DNA of 29,542 nt from an uncultured Candidatus Melainabacteria bacterium (GCA_946186335.1 CAMHMW010000006.1:1-29542); one strand, 5' to 3'. Positions 6,857-15,188 are shown, counted from the stretch's first letter. Notes: generated from the sequence alone by a model not told the origin. A program made the numbers and translations.

Positions 6857-8632
6857 CTACTTATTTCTTTGGAAAAATCCGGCAAGTTCTTTATGGGGAA
6901 TTATTTTTGAAATCGGGCGGCCGTGCGGGCATGTATATGGCATTTTGGTTGTCCGCCAGTTTTTGATAATTTCCTGCATCTGCCAGATAGAAAGTTTTGT
7001 TCCCGCTTTCACGGCGGCTTTACAGGATGTTGTTATAAGTATCTTTTCTTCCAGATTATCAATATTGTCCCCCTCGAGATTTTCCAGAATGTCCGATAAA
7101 ATATCTTTCGGGTTTGTTTTTGAAAGAAGTTGAGGAATTTTTCTGAAAATAATTTCGTTGTCGTTCAAAAATTCAATTCCGTAACCGTATCTTTCAAATT
7201 TTGTCATATTCTCTTTTATAAGTTCAGCCTCGCTTGCGCTGATTTGAATTACATCCGATACAAAAAGCATTTGGGAAATAATATTTTTTTCTGCTTTCAG
7301 TTTTTCATAAATAAATCTTTCTTCTGCAATGTGCTGGTCAACAATTTCAAGTCCGTCCTCTGTGTCTATCAGAATATAGGTATCGTGATATTGTCCGATG
7401 ATATTTTCCTCAGGCTCGATAGGTGACTGGGTTTGAGGGGTAAAGATTTGTGTCTGGTGAATTTGTTGTCCGAAGTTTTGTGGTGAATGTTGTATATTGT
7501 CAATATTATTCGGAACAAACATTGTATCGTTTTTTTCATTTATATAAGAGTTTTGCGCTGCGGTTGGAAATGTTACCACATTTTCAGTTTTTAGATTTTG
7601 TTCAGCCTGAATCGATTGTTCATATAGAGGCTGAGTTTTTTCCGTATAATTTGAAAGTCCGCCCTGCACCGCCGTATAAATGAAATTAAATATCTGATTA
7701 GGATTTTTGTAACGGACTTCTTTTTTTGTCGGGTGAACATTTACATCAACATCATGGGGCGGAATTTCAAGATTTAATACAACAAACGGATATTTACTGT
7801 TTGCGGTCAAATGCTTGTAAACCATATCGATAGCCTTTTGAAAAACGGGACATTTAACCGTTCTGGAATTTATATAAATGTGATAATTTTTCTTGCTTGA
7901 ACGGGTATAATCGGGAGTGCTCACAAATCCGCTGATTTTCAGCCCGCTTGTTTCGTCCGTACGTAAAACTTCTTTCAGATTATTTGTAATATCGGATGAA
8001 AAAATTTCTTTTATGGTTTGGGTTAAATTATTTTGTCCTGTTGTTTTGAGAACGGTTTTTCCGAATTTTTTTAATTCAAACGACACATCGGGATGAGAAA
8101 GTGCGAGCGACTGCATAATTTCCTGAATATATGAAAACTCGGTATTCGGGTTTTTCAGAAATTTTAGTCTGACCGGAATGTTATAAAACAGGTCTTTGAC
8201 CTCCATTATTGTACCTATGGCACAGCCCGTTTCAACTTTCGTTACTTCGGAATTTTCGCATTTTACTTTTGTTCCTGTTTCGTAATCTTTTGTTCTTGTG
8301 GTGCAGGTAAGTTTTGAAATGGAAATTATACTGGCAAGGGCTTCTCCCCTGAAACCCAGTGTATGAATATCATACAAGTCTTCATCTTCCTGAAGTTTGC
8401 TTGTTGCGTGTTTTGAAAACGCAAGAATAATATCATCAGGGTGTATTCCCGAACCGTTATCCGCAACACGTATATCACGGCAGTCGTTATTTATTTCAAC
8501 GCTTATATTTTTTGCTCCGGCATCTATGGAATTTTCAGTCAGTTCTTTTACAACCGATGCCGGACGCTCAATAACCTCTCCTGCCGCTATCTGATTTATA
8601 AGATGTTTAGATAATTGTTTAATTCTTGCCAT
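6857..8632 (-). CDS. mutL: DNA mismatch repair protein MutL, endonuclease type
   Basis: The 591-aa protein has the GHKL ATPase signatures of MutL: E30 and N34 in the first block, DNGSG (58-62) and GFRGEAL (93-99). A low-complexity Gln/Asn-rich linker follows. The C-terminal dimerisation domain carries the nicking-endonuclease motif DQHIAEERFIYE (432-443; consensus DQHAxxExxxxE), SCKAA (C537) and CPHGRP (568-573). It should therefore nick the strand itself, as in bacteria that lack MutH, acting downstream of MutS. ATG 8632 is the start because MARIKQLSKHLINQIAAGEV is the canonical N-terminus. Upstream is a TATAAT; the Shine-Dalgarno is weak (GTGGGA). mutS is not in the window. The gene is divergent from a DNA methyltransferase. 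Confidence 0.96.
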   Translation of the reverse strand: MARIKQLSKHLINQIAAGEVIERPASVVKELTENSIDAGAKNISVEINNDCRDIRVADNGSGIHPDDIILAFSKHATSKLQEDEDLYDIHTLGFRGEALASIISISKLTCTTRTKDYETGTKVKCENSEVTKVETGCAIGTIMEVKDLFYNIPVRLKFLKNPNTEFSYIQEIMQSLALSHPDVSFELKKFGKTVLKTTGQNNLTQTIKEIFSSDITNNLKEVLRTDETSGLKISGFVSTPDYTRSSKKNYHIYINSRTVKCPVFQKAIDMVYKHLTANSKYPFVVLNLEIPPHDVDVNVHPTKKEVRYKNPNQIFNFIYTAVQGGLSNYTEKTQPLYEQSIQAEQNLKTENVVTFPTAAQNSYINEKNDTMFVPNNIDNIQHSPQNFGQQIHQTQIFTPQTQSPIEPEENIIGQYHDTYILIDTEDGLEIVDQHIAEERFIYEKLKAEKNIISQMLFVSDVIQISASEAELIKENMTKFERYGYGIEFLNDNEIIFRKIPQLLSKTNPKDILSDILENLEGDNIDNLEEKILITTSCKAAVKAGTKLSIWQMQEIIKNWRTTKMPYTCPHGRPISKIIPHKELAGFFQRNK

Positions 8633-8722
8633 GTTAATATCCCACAAAACTACTATTATATTATCACAAAATCCTCTTATTGTTTGATTACAATTTCTTA
8701 ACATTTCTATACAATTATTATG

Positions 8723-8756
8723 TAAAATCTGGACTTGAACGATAATCAACAGGAGG
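8723..8756 (+). promoter_or_regulatory. Putative -10 (TAAAAT) and strong AGGAGG Shine-Dalgarno before a TTG start
   Basis: TAAAAT at 8723-8728 is a plausible -10. AGGAGG at 8751-8756 lies 5 nt before TTG 8762. This spacing decides the start; an earlier in-frame TTG at 8735 lies upstream of the Shine-Dalgarno and is unlikely. Confidence 0.55.
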
Positions 8757-8761
8757 CTGTT

Positions 8762-9643
8762 TTGGTAAAAAAAATATTATCTAATTTGAAAATAAAACCC
8801 CGAAAGAATGCGGATTTGCAGGTTGTTCAAAAACCTGATATCAAGACTACCAAATACAGCGACATTAACCTGAAAAAATGGAAGGAATACGGACATATTC
8901 TGACAGGTACTTTATGGCAGTTCCCGTCAAGACTGAGAGAACACGGACATTCTAACGAATATCACGGAAATTATATTCCCCAGATTGCGCAGCAGATGTA
9001 CGAAAGATACACCAAAAAAGGTGATGTGGTTCTTGATTTGTTTTTCGGTTCGGGAACATCGGGAATCGAAGCAATAAATATGGAAAGACGTTGTATCGGT
9101 GTTGAACTGAAAGATGATTTGGCAGAAAAAGTTTCTGAAAAGTTCACCCCGAAACAGTTGGTAACGGATGTAAATATTATCTGTGCGGATTCAACATCAG
9201 AACTTGCGGTTGAAAAAGTTAAGGCAAGGCTTGATATCATGGGGGAAAAGAAAGCACAATTTCTGATGCTTCATCCGCCTTATGACGATATTATAAAATT
9301 TTCTGATAAGAAAGAAGATTTGTCTAACTGCGAAACAACGGAAGAATTTTATGACATGTTTGAAAAAGTAGCCCAAAACGGTTATGACTTGCTGGAAAAA
9401 GGTCGTTTTGCATGTCTTATAATCGGTGACAGTTATAAAAATTCCGAAGTACAGCCTCTTGGCTTTGAATGTATGGACAGAATGAGAAAAATCGGGTTCA
9501 AACTGAAATCAACTATCGTAAAAGATATTCAGGGTAATGAAAGAGGAAAAGGCAGAACGGCAAACCTTTGGCGTTATCGTGCTTTGGCGGGCGGATTTAG
9601 TATATTTACTCACGAATATATTTTCGTTTTTCAAAAAGTTTAG
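8762..9643 (+). CDS. Orphan DNA methyltransferase (N4/N6 amino type, HPPY motif)
   Basis: A 293-aa AdoMet-dependent DNA amino-methyltransferase. Motif I is DLFFGSGTSGIEA (FGSGT 95-99), with a downstream acidic residue in GVELKDD. Motif IV is LMLHPPYDDI (HPPY 171-174), in place of the common DPPY, NPPY or SPPY. Motif I precedes motif IV, while the region before motif I (NYIPQIAQQMYERYTKKGDVVLD) resembles the motif X region that precedes motif I in N4-cytosine enzymes. This suggests a permuted order or a distinct subclass. TTG 8762 is the start on Shine-Dalgarno grounds. No restriction endonuclease or specificity subunit is adjacent, so it may be a solitary epigenetic methylase; adenine versus cytosine cannot be decided here. 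Known biology makes the mutL neighbour suggestive but not proof of a strand-marking role. Confidence 0.8.
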   Translation: MVKKILSNLKIKPRKNADLQVVQKPDIKTTKYSDINLKKWKEYGHILTGTLWQFPSRLREHGHSNEYHGNYIPQIAQQMYERYTKKGDVVLDLFFGSGTSGIEAINMERRCIGVELKDDLAEKVSEKFTPKQLVTDVNIICADSTSELAVEKVKARLDIMGEKKAQFLMLHPPYDDIIKFSDKKEDLSNCETTEEFYDMFEKVAQNGYDLLEKGRFACLIIGDSYKNSEVQPLGFECMDRMRKIGFKLKSTIVKDIQGNERGKGRTANLWRYRALAGGFSIFTHEYIFVFQKV

Positions 9644-9731
9644 GGGATAAACCCATTTACATACTAAATTAGTCATTCTGAGGCGAAACCGAAGAATCTA
9701 AATGTCATACTTGCGTTAGTGTGCGTTCTTG
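9644..9731. repeat. Intergenic spacer with GTCATTCTGAGG...CGAAGAATCTA repeat
   Basis: Positions 9672-9700 hold GTCATTCTGAGGCGAAACCG followed by AAGAATCTA, a REP-like unit whose ends ATTCT and AGAAT are inverted. I recognise closely similar GTCATTCTGAG...GAAGAATCT units as a common dispersed intergenic element in many gut bacteria. It lies between the convergent methyltransferase and the 447-aa membrane protein. No gene or clear terminator is seen here. Confidence 0.6.
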
Positions 9732-11075
9732 CTATTTTATAAAATTTTCCATTCGCAGGGGTTTATAAGTTGTTGTTTGAAATAATTGTTTATTTTTTTC
9801 GTTTACCTTGATATCTTTTTCAACATCTTTTTTTATCATTTTATTTATTACTGTTGGTACGGCATATCCCATTGATACCATTAAAATCAGCATATTAGTC
9901 CAGAAAATTCCTGCTGCAACTTTTTTGTTTGATTTAGATATTTTGCCTTGTTCAACTTCTTCCATTACTTGTTTTACTGATTTTACTTTTGGAAATATTT
10001 TACGAACGAATGAATTATCATTATTTATTCTCAATTTTGTTCCGAAAATTCTGTCGCTCAAATTCGTAAATATGCTTGATAACAATAAATCACCGCCAAA
10101 GAATACCGCTGTACCGACTCCATTTCTTATTATTGCATCTTTTCTTTCGGTATTATTTCTTGCTGCTAGTAAACTTGCTCCTGAATAGAATGCGATATTA
10201 CCGAGAAAGAAAGGTAATCGCGACATATAAATTCCTTTGGTGTAATCAAACAATTTTGAGTTATTTCTTAATTTTTGTACTAATTTATTAGAACTTTTTG
10301 AATATAAGGAAGCAAAACCTGTTAATGACATACCTAAAGTTGTTGCAGCAATTAATCCTAAAGATGCCAAATATCTTTTCTTTTTGCTTTTCTCGTATTT
10401 TTCGGCTCGTTTTTCTACAATTTCTCTATCAGCCATACTCATTTCTGCACTAAAACCGGCTTGTCCTGATGTCTTTTTTGTAATTTCGTTATTTCCGAAT
10501 AATACAGTTGCTCCTGCACCAAAAGTAAACATACAGTCTGAAAAAAATACTGCATTTTTAGAACGAATTAATTTTTTGCGTAATTTCTCTTTGTCGCCAT
10601 TTACAGATTCTAAAAGTTCATCAATATTTATTTTGGGTTCATATTTCTTTTTAGGGTTAAGCCTGTAATATAGGGCTTCTAATGGATTTTTATATATTCC
10701 CTTACTCATTTTATTAAGTTCAACCATCATAGAATCTGTATCTTTCAAAAATTCGTTTGAAATATGAATGGCTTTATGATTATTTGACCAAAAATTTTTG
10801 GTAAGTTTCCCGATATATTTCATTGCAAATCGATTTGACAGGGGCAAGGTTACAAACGGAGTCAGCCAAATTATTGCATAATCAAGTAAATACCTTCGGG
10901 TTTTTTCTTTTTTCTCGATACCATTATTTGCCATTATTATCCATGGAATAGTGCAGCCGCATGTATCAATAAGAGCCCGACTCAACATAACACTTGAGTC
11001 AAGTTCCCGTGTTATATTATAAAAACCACTACCAAATGTAGAGTTATATTTTTTGTTTATCCCTGCAATTTGCAT
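9732..11075 (-). CDS. Lineage-specific multi-pass membrane protein, unknown function
   Basis: I do not recognise this 447-aa protein. It shows about six hydrophobic segments: near 70-90 (YAIIWLTPFVTLPLSNRFAM), 175-195, 235-258 (GLIAATTLGMSLTGFASLY), 288-308, 318-335 and 390-412 (FWTNMLILMVSMGYAVPTVI). Strongly basic loops separate them (EKRAEKYEKSKKKRYL), and the C-terminus is charged. The N-terminus (MQIAGINKKYNSTFGSGFYN) lacks a classical signal peptide. No catalytic or transport motif is visible. No Shine-Dalgarno precedes the ATG; a TATAAT ends 5 nt upstream, so it may be leaderless. It is divergent from the NUDIX-HAD operon. A multi-helix inner-membrane protein restricted to this lineage is the safest description. 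Confidence 0.75.
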   Translation of the reverse strand: MQIAGINKKYNSTFGSGFYNITRELDSSVMLSRALIDTCGCTIPWIIMANNGIEKKEKTRRYLLDYAIIWLTPFVTLPLSNRFAMKYIGKLTKNFWSNNHKAIHISNEFLKDTDSMMVELNKMSKGIYKNPLEALYYRLNPKKKYEPKINIDELLESVNGDKEKLRKKLIRSKNAVFFSDCMFTFGAGATVLFGNNEITKKTSGQAGFSAEMSMADREIVEKRAEKYEKSKKKRYLASLGLIAATTLGMSLTGFASLYSKSSNKLVQKLRNNSKLFDYTKGIYMSRLPFFLGNIAFYSGASLLAARNNTERKDAIIRNGVGTAVFFGGDLLLSSIFTNLSDRIFGTKLRINNDNSFVRKIFPKVKSVKQVMEEVEQGKISKSNKKVAAGIFWTNMLILMVSMGYAVPTVINKMIKKDVEKDIKVNEKNKQLFQTTTYKPLRMENFIK

Positions 11076-11080
11076 ATGCT

Positions 11081-11086
11081 ATTATA
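11081..11086 (-). promoter_or_regulatory. -10 TATAAT directly before the 447-aa gene
   Basis: Minus-strand TATAAT is followed by agcat and then ATG (11075). Transcription starting 6 nt after the hexamer would begin on the A of the start codon. No Shine-Dalgarno. Confidence 0.5.
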
Positions 11087-11156
11087 AATTAGTAAAGATA
11101 TTTTTTTGCTATTATTATTTAACTTTCATATCTCATTTTAAAAATTTTTTTTGTTA

Positions 11157-11165
11157 TGTTAATAT
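11157..11165 (+). promoter_or_regulatory. Extended -10 (TGT-TAATAT) for NUDIX gene, possible leaderless start
   Basis: TG (11157-11158), one base, then TAATAT (11160-11165), six bases and ATG 11172. No purine-rich Shine-Dalgarno lies in the preceding 20 nt, which are almost all T and A. Confidence 0.5.
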
Positions 11166-11171
11166 TATTCT

Positions 11172-11711
11172 ATGGAATTTGAAGAAAAAACGCTGAATTC
11201 TGAATTGGTCTATAACGGGAAAGTTATTACCGTCTTGAAAGACGATGTTGAACTTGCTGACGGTCACAGATCTTTCCGTGAAGTTATTGTGCATAGCGGA
11301 GGGGTTGTTATTGTTGCATTAAAAGATAAAGATACAATTCTTATGGTAAAACAGTACCGCTATCCTTTAAAATCAGTGAATATCGAACTTCCTGCGGGAA
11401 AACTTGAAATTGGCGAAAATCCTGATGAAGCCTGCAAAAGAGAGTTAGAAGAAGAAACCGGTTACAGGGCAAAAAACTGGAAATCTCTGGGTTACATAAA
11501 TACGACCCCCGGAATTTGTACGGAAAAATTATATCTGTATCTTGCAGGTGATTTGGAATTTGTCGGGGAACATCCCGATTTGGGTGAGATAATAAAATGT
11601 TATGAATATAAATTATCGGACATTTATGAGATGATAAATAACGGTCAGATTAACGATTCCAAAACTATTTGTGCATTATCAAGGGCGTTTTGTAAGGGGT
11701 TTTATTTATGA
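11172..11711 (+). CDS. NUDIX hydrolase, ADP-ribose pyrophosphatase type
   Basis: The 179-aa protein carries a complete Nudix box at 76-98 (G-x5-E-x7-RELEEETGY), whose glutamates bind the catalytic divalent metal. The preceding VKQYRYPLKSVNIELPAGK stretch is typical of ADP-ribose pyrophosphatases (YQ.R......EIPAG). The family splits ADP-ribose, and sometimes other nucleoside diphosphate sugars, to AMP and the phosphorylated remainder, as housekeeping. Length fits the family. The stop codon overlaps the next start (ATGA), so it forms a two-gene operon with a HAD phosphatase. The promoter appears to put the transcript start on or near the ATG. Confidence 0.9.
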   Translation: MEFEEKTLNSELVYNGKVITVLKDDVELADGHRSFREVIVHSGGVVIVALKDKDTILMVKQYRYPLKSVNIELPAGKLEIGENPDEACKRELEEETGYRAKNWKSLGYINTTPGICTEKLYLYLAGDLEFVGEHPDLGEIIKCYEYKLSDIYEMINNGQINDSKTICALSRAFCKGFYL

Positions 11712-12502
11712 TAAAGATGATTGCAACAGATATTGACGGAACTATTGCAAATCTCAGAGGTGAATTTTCTCCCGCTGTCAGAAATTGTATAAAAAATCTT
11801 GAAGATAACGGGGTAAAAGTTGTTCTTGTGACTGGCAGAATGCATAGTTCGGCAATTCATGTTGCACGTGATTTGGGGCTTACAACTCCCATAATATCTT
11901 ATCAGGGCGGTTTGATTAAGGATATTGACGGAAAAACTTTATACCGAAAAAATCTTAATTCTGATTATGCAAAAAAAATTATTAAATGGGCAAGAGAAAA
12001 TAATGTTCATATAAATCTTTATATTGATGATATTTTATATGTAGAAGAAGATAATGATACCGTAAAACAATACACAAACGGAAAACATATTGACTACAAC
12101 GTTTGTAATTTTGACGATTTGGAAATAAAAGATGTTAATAAACTTCTTGCAATTGATATGAATGATGCAGACAGAGTAACTGGCTGGGTATTAGAATTGC
12201 AGGCAAAATATCCCGATTTATACATCGTAAAATCAACACCGTATTTTTGCGAAATAGGTTCAAAAGAGGCTAAAAAATCGTTAGGAGTTGAATTTTTGGC
12301 TGACCTGTGGGGAATAAAAAGAGAAGAAGTTTTGACAATTGGTGATCAGAATAACGACATTGACCTTGTTGAAGCAGGCGGTGTCGGGGTCGCTATGGGT
12401 AACGGTACTCCCGATTTAAAAGCGTGCGCCGATTTTATAACAGATACGGTTGACAATGACGGTTTTGTGAAAGCCATCGAAAAATTTGTATTCCGTAATT
12501 AA
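11708..12502 (+). CDS. HAD-superfamily Cof-type phosphatase
   Basis: The 264-aa protein shows all HAD motifs: nucleophile and acid/base D8 and D10 in ATDIDGTIA, motif II threonine in VLVTGRM, the lysine region KKSLGV, and motif IV GDQNNDIDL with GVAMGNG. The C2-type cap between motifs II and III and the overall length match the Cof/YidA group, which dephosphorylates sugar phosphates, FMN or other small phosphate esters. The precise substrate is unknown. It overlaps the NUDIX gene by 4 nt (ATGA) and is translationally coupled to it; together they could clear damaged or surplus nucleotide sugars (inference). Its stop overlaps the stop of the convergent gene by 4 nt. Confidence 0.9.
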   Translation: MIKMIATDIDGTIANLRGEFSPAVRNCIKNLEDNGVKVVLVTGRMHSSAIHVARDLGLTTPIISYQGGLIKDIDGKTLYRKNLNSDYAKKIIKWARENNVHINLYIDDILYVEEDNDTVKQYTNGKHIDYNVCNFDDLEIKDVNKLLAIDMNDADRVTGWVLELQAKYPDLYIVKSTPYFCEIGSKEAKKSLGVEFLADLWGIKREEVLTIGDQNNDIDLVEAGGVGVAMGNGTPDLKACADFITDTVDNDGFVKAIEKFVFRN

Positions 12503-12885
12503 TAATCTCTGTTAGTGTATAATTTATTATACACATTTTGGTTTTTAATATATTCTTTTTCGGGAATTACTTCGCCGCCGCAATACGGACAGACATCAGG
12601 TTTTTTATTTTGTTCAAAAAAAGATTTACATTTTATGCAGCGAAATTCATTTTTCTTTTTAAGAAACGGAAGAACAAATAAGCCGCCCATAAACATAAAT
12701 TGCGCTATTCCTGCAATCACTCCCAAAACTATTAGCAGGATACAAAAGCGAAAATCCAAAAAATAATAAAAAGGTAACCCGTAGGTTTCATATTCTCCGC
12801 CACCATCCGGAACTGTTGTCTGAGTTTGAATTTGTCTGTTTACAACAGCATCTGCAAGTATGTTTTCATTAAAATTATTTTTCAT
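12499..12885 (-). CDS. Zinc-ribbon membrane protein, hypothetical
   Basis: A 128-aa protein starting at ATG 12885 (MKNNFNENILADAVV). A polar Gln/Thr-rich N-terminus is followed by a long hydrophobic stretch (FRFCILLIVLGVIAGIAQFM then FMGGLFVLPFL, about 54-83), likely two short helices or a hairpin. Then come a cytoplasmic-type zinc ribbon CIKC...CPYC and a charged Asn/Tyr-rich tail. Membrane-anchored zinc ribbons of this shape occur widely without a known role; no family name is assigned. A start further upstream would read through the promoter region and is unlikely. TATAAT preceded by TGA lies 7 nt before the ATG and no Shine-Dalgarno is seen. It is divergent from ispF. Confidence 0.75.
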   Translation of the reverse strand: MKNNFNENILADAVVNRQIQTQTTVPDGGGEYETYGLPFYYFLDFRFCILLIVLGVIAGIAQFMFMGGLFVLPFLKKKNEFRCIKCKSFFEQNKKPDVCPYCGGEVIPEKEYIKNQNVYNKLYTNRDY

Positions 12886-12945
12886 ACTGTTTATTATATC
12901 ATATAGCGAAAAATATGTTATAATATAAATAAACGAGGTTTTAAA
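12886..12945. promoter_or_regulatory. 60-bp bidirectional promoter region between zinc-ribbon gene and ispF
   Basis: On the minus strand, TGA-TATAAT (hexamer 12893-12898) lies 7 nt from ATG 12885. On the plus strand, TGT-TATAAT (TG 12916-12917, hexamer 12919-12924) is an extended -10 for ispF, followed by Shine-Dalgarno GAGG (12935-12938), 7 nt before ATG 12946. One spacer thus shows both styles of start, leaderless-like and leadered. Confidence 0.6.
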
Positions 12946-13419
12946 ATGTACAGAATAGGTATCGGATACGATATTCACAAATTAATTGAAGGCAGGGATT
13001 TAATAATCGGCGGGATTAAAATTACGCATGAAAAAGGACTTTTAGGGCATTCTGATGCGGATGTTTTAATTCATGCGGTAATTGATTCAATGCTCGGGGC
13101 TTTGGCGCTGGATGATATCGGAACACTTTTCCCCGATACCGACCCGCAATATAAAAATATTGATTCAACCGTTCTTTTAAAGCATGTTTATGCTTTGGTT
13201 AAGAAAAAGGGGTATCACGTTGTCAATATTGACAGTAATATTATTGCGCAGGCGCCCAAAATGATGCCATACATCCCCAAAATGAAAGAGATTTTGTGTA
13301 AAATTCTTGAAGTTGATCCGGATGATATTTCTATTAAGGCAAAAACAAAAGAAAAAATGGATGCCGTCGGGCAGAAACTTGCCATTGAGGCAAATGCCGT
13401 AGTTTTGCTGGAAAAATAA
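12946..13419 (+). CDS. ispF: 2-C-methyl-D-erythritol 2,4-cyclodiphosphate synthase
   Basis: The 157-aa protein is a full-length IspF. It shows the RIGIGYDIHKL start with metal ligands D9 and H11, GHSDADVLIHAVIDSMLGAL with H43 as third ligand, and the C-terminal KAKTKEKMDAVGQKLAIEA motif. The enzyme closes CDP-ME-2-phosphate to MEcPP with loss of CMP, the fifth step of the MEP isoprenoid pathway. This matches a bacterium that uses MEP rather than mevalonate. Its products feed the prenyl diphosphate synthase at 20881-21762. It is transcribed alone and ends 10 bp from the convergent yitT gene, with no clear hairpin terminator between them. Confidence 0.97.
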   Translation: MYRIGIGYDIHKLIEGRDLIIGGIKITHEKGLLGHSDADVLIHAVIDSMLGALALDDIGTLFPDTDPQYKNIDSTVLLKHVYALVKKKGYHVVNIDSNIIAQAPKMMPYIPKMKEILCKILEVDPDDISIKAKTKEKMDAVGQKLAIEANAVVLLEK

Positions 13420-13429
13420 AGTAACTATC

Positions 13430-14287
13430 CTATTTACTGAATCTTCCGCCGTAGGTTTCGTGAACATCTACAACGGATACAAATGCTTTCGGGTCAATAT
13501 CTTTTATAATATCAAGCATTTTTGCCATTTCAAGACGGGAAATAACACAATATATTAAATCTTTATCCTGCCCTGAATATCCGCCAATACCTTTCAGATA
13601 AGTCACGCTTATGTCAAGTTTATCAATAAGTGCGTTTCCGATAGTGCCGGCTTCATCGCTGATAATTCTGACGGATTTTGAACTGTTAAGACCTTCCATA
13701 ACGGTATCAATAACTTTTGAGGCAACAAAGTAGGTCAGAATTGAATACATTGCACTTTCCCAACTGAAAACTTTTCCCGCAGCCAAATATATGAATACGT
13801 TTAATCCCATTATAAATTCGCCGACAGACATTCCGAATTTTTTGGATACGACAAGCGAAAGTATTTCGGTACCGTCTAATGAGCCTTCGCTTTTGAGTAT
13901 AAGACCGACCCCGATACCCAGCACAATACCTCCGAATACGGTTGCAAGAAGTACGTCTTCTGTCACTTTATAGCGGCTGAAAAAGTTAAGGGCAATGGCA
14001 AGAATAATGTTTGCATAAGCAGTCTGAAAAACGAATTTTGCTCCCATTTTCTTAAATGCCAAAAGTATAAACGGTGTGTTTATTATAAGAATTAAAAGCC
14101 CCAGATTAAATTTTGTAATATGGCTTACAATCATTGAAATACCAATGACACCGCCGTCAATTATTGAGTTAGGAACCAAAAAAGATTCAAGGGCAAACCC
14201 TGTTATGATGGCTCCCATGGTAATAACAAATAGGTTTGCAAAAATTTTAACAAAAGGATTTTTTTTTGCCGCAGAATCTTTGCTCAT
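13430..14287 (-). CDS. YitT-family membrane protein with DUF2179 domain
   Basis: A 285-aa protein with five to six N-terminal transmembrane helices (FANLFVITMGAIITGFALES; LGLLILIINTPFILLAF; ANIILAIALNFFS; LLATVFGGIVLGIGVGLIL; MGLNVFIYLAAG; MYSILTYFVAS) and a C-terminal cytosolic DUF2179 domain (SVRIISDEAGTIGNALIDKL...VSVVDVHETYGGRF). This is the YitT/YqfU architecture. Function is not established, though a transporter or channel with a ligand-sensing tail is the usual suggestion. The start is 2 nt after the cdaA stop, and ACAGGAAA overlaps the end of cdaA as Shine-Dalgarno, so it is co-translated with the diadenylate cyclase. That context makes c-di-AMP a candidate ligand (inference). Confidence 0.9.
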   Translation of the reverse strand: MSKDSAAKKNPFVKIFANLFVITMGAIITGFALESFLVPNSIIDGGVIGISMIVSHITKFNLGLLILIINTPFILLAFKKMGAKFVFQTAYANIILAIALNFFSRYKVTEDVLLATVFGGIVLGIGVGLILKSEGSLDGTEILSLVVSKKFGMSVGEFIMGLNVFIYLAAGKVFSWESAMYSILTYFVASKVIDTVMEGLNSSKSVRIISDEAGTIGNALIDKLDISVTYLKGIGGYSGQDKDLIYCVISRLEMAKMLDIIKDIDPKAFVSVVDVHETYGGRFSK

Positions 14288-14288
14288 A

Positions 14289-15188
14289 TTATTTCCTGTC
14301 TTTTTTTATTGTAATAAGTTTTTCAAGATTAAATATTGATTTAGGTTCTGTTTCTTCACTTTTTTTATAACCCAGTATGCTTTCCAAATCTGCTTTCAGG
14401 GTTGGAATATCGTCATATTTTTTCAACGCTCCGTCAAGAGTAATTGAAACATCACCTGTTTCTTCCGATACTACAAGACATGCCGCATTACTGGTTTCTG
14501 TCATTCCGATAGCCGCACGATGACGCGTACCGTATTTCCAGCTTAATTTCGGGTCATCTGTCAGTGGTAACAAAACTCCTGCTGAAATTATTTTTGAACC
14601 GCTTATTACAACTGCTCCGTCATGCAGCGGTGTATTTACGTGGAAAATTGTAAGCAAAAGTTCGGTTGAAACATCTGCGTTAAGAATTGTCCCGACATCC
14701 TGATATGTATTTGACAAATCGTTCTGGAATACAATTAATGCACCGGTATGTGATTTTGAAAGATATTTAACCGCTTCGGTGATTTCTTTTATAACGTCGA
14801 TAGGCTGATTTGATTTGTCATTGTCATCTTCAAAAAATCTTTTGAAAAAGTCAATTTGTCCTAAATAACCCAAAAATCTGCGCAGTTCCGGCTGAAATAC
14901 GACAATTAAACTCAGGGCAACAAGGCTGACTATTGTTCTTATAAAGACCCCTAAAATATTCAAGTCTATTGCCACAAGAATTTCACTGAATATCCATAAA
15001 AATACCAGTGCAATAACCCCTTTGACAAATTTTTCAGAGTTTGTATTTTTTATAAACTTCTGATAGAAGAAAATTATAATCGTGATAATAATGAATATTT
15101 CAAAGAAATTTTTCCAGCCGAAAGCCTTAAAATATACATGCCATGAACCTATGAAATTTTGAAATAACTCAACAATATTATCTATCAT
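14289..15188 (-). CDS. cdaA: Diadenylate cyclase CdaA (DisA_N domain)
   Basis: A 299-aa membrane diadenylate cyclase. Three N-terminal helices (about 28-42, 58-74, 82-98) precede a DAC domain with the catalytic DGA (190-192) and RHR (222-224) motifs. It condenses two ATP to c-di-AMP, which in other bacteria controls potassium and osmolyte transport and cell-wall homeostasis. The start overlaps the lysA stop as ATGA. The usual activator CdaR (YbbR domains) is not next to it; a YitT protein is instead. The C-terminus carries about 50 residues beyond the core, ending in KKDRK. lysA beside cdaA is, as I recall, also a cyanobacterial arrangement. Confidence 0.95.
   Translation of the reverse strand: MIDNIVELFQNFIGSWHVYFKAFGWKNFFEIFIIITIIIFFYQKFIKNTNSEKFVKGVIALVFLWIFSEILVAIDLNILGVFIRTIVSLVALSLIVVFQPELRRFLGYLGQIDFFKRFFEDDNDKSNQPIDVIKEITEAVKYLSKSHTGALIVFQNDLSNTYQDVGTILNADVSTELLLTIFHVNTPLHDGAVVISGSKIISAGVLLPLTDDPKLSWKYGTRHRAAIGMTETSNAACLVVSEETGDVSITLDGALKKYDDIPTLKADLESILGYKKSEETEPKSIFNLEKLITIKKDRK

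Noticed and set aside
6786..7683. Open frames on the plus strand across mutL
   Set aside because: MutL motifs on the minus strand are complete and in frame; these frames show no domain and the first overlaps a terminator.
8632..8660. mutL as another leaderless gene
   Set aside because: The TATAAT lies about 20 nt before the ATG and a weak GTGGGA is present, so a short normal leader fits better.
8762..9643. Pseudogene methyltransferase because of HPPY
   Set aside because: The reading frame is full length with a strong AGGAGG, and the flanking motif IV residues are well formed, so a subclass variant is more likely than decay.
9808..10668. Open frames antisense to the 447-aa membrane protein
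   Set aside because: Their hydrophobicity mirrors the minus-strand membrane helices; no start signals are seen.
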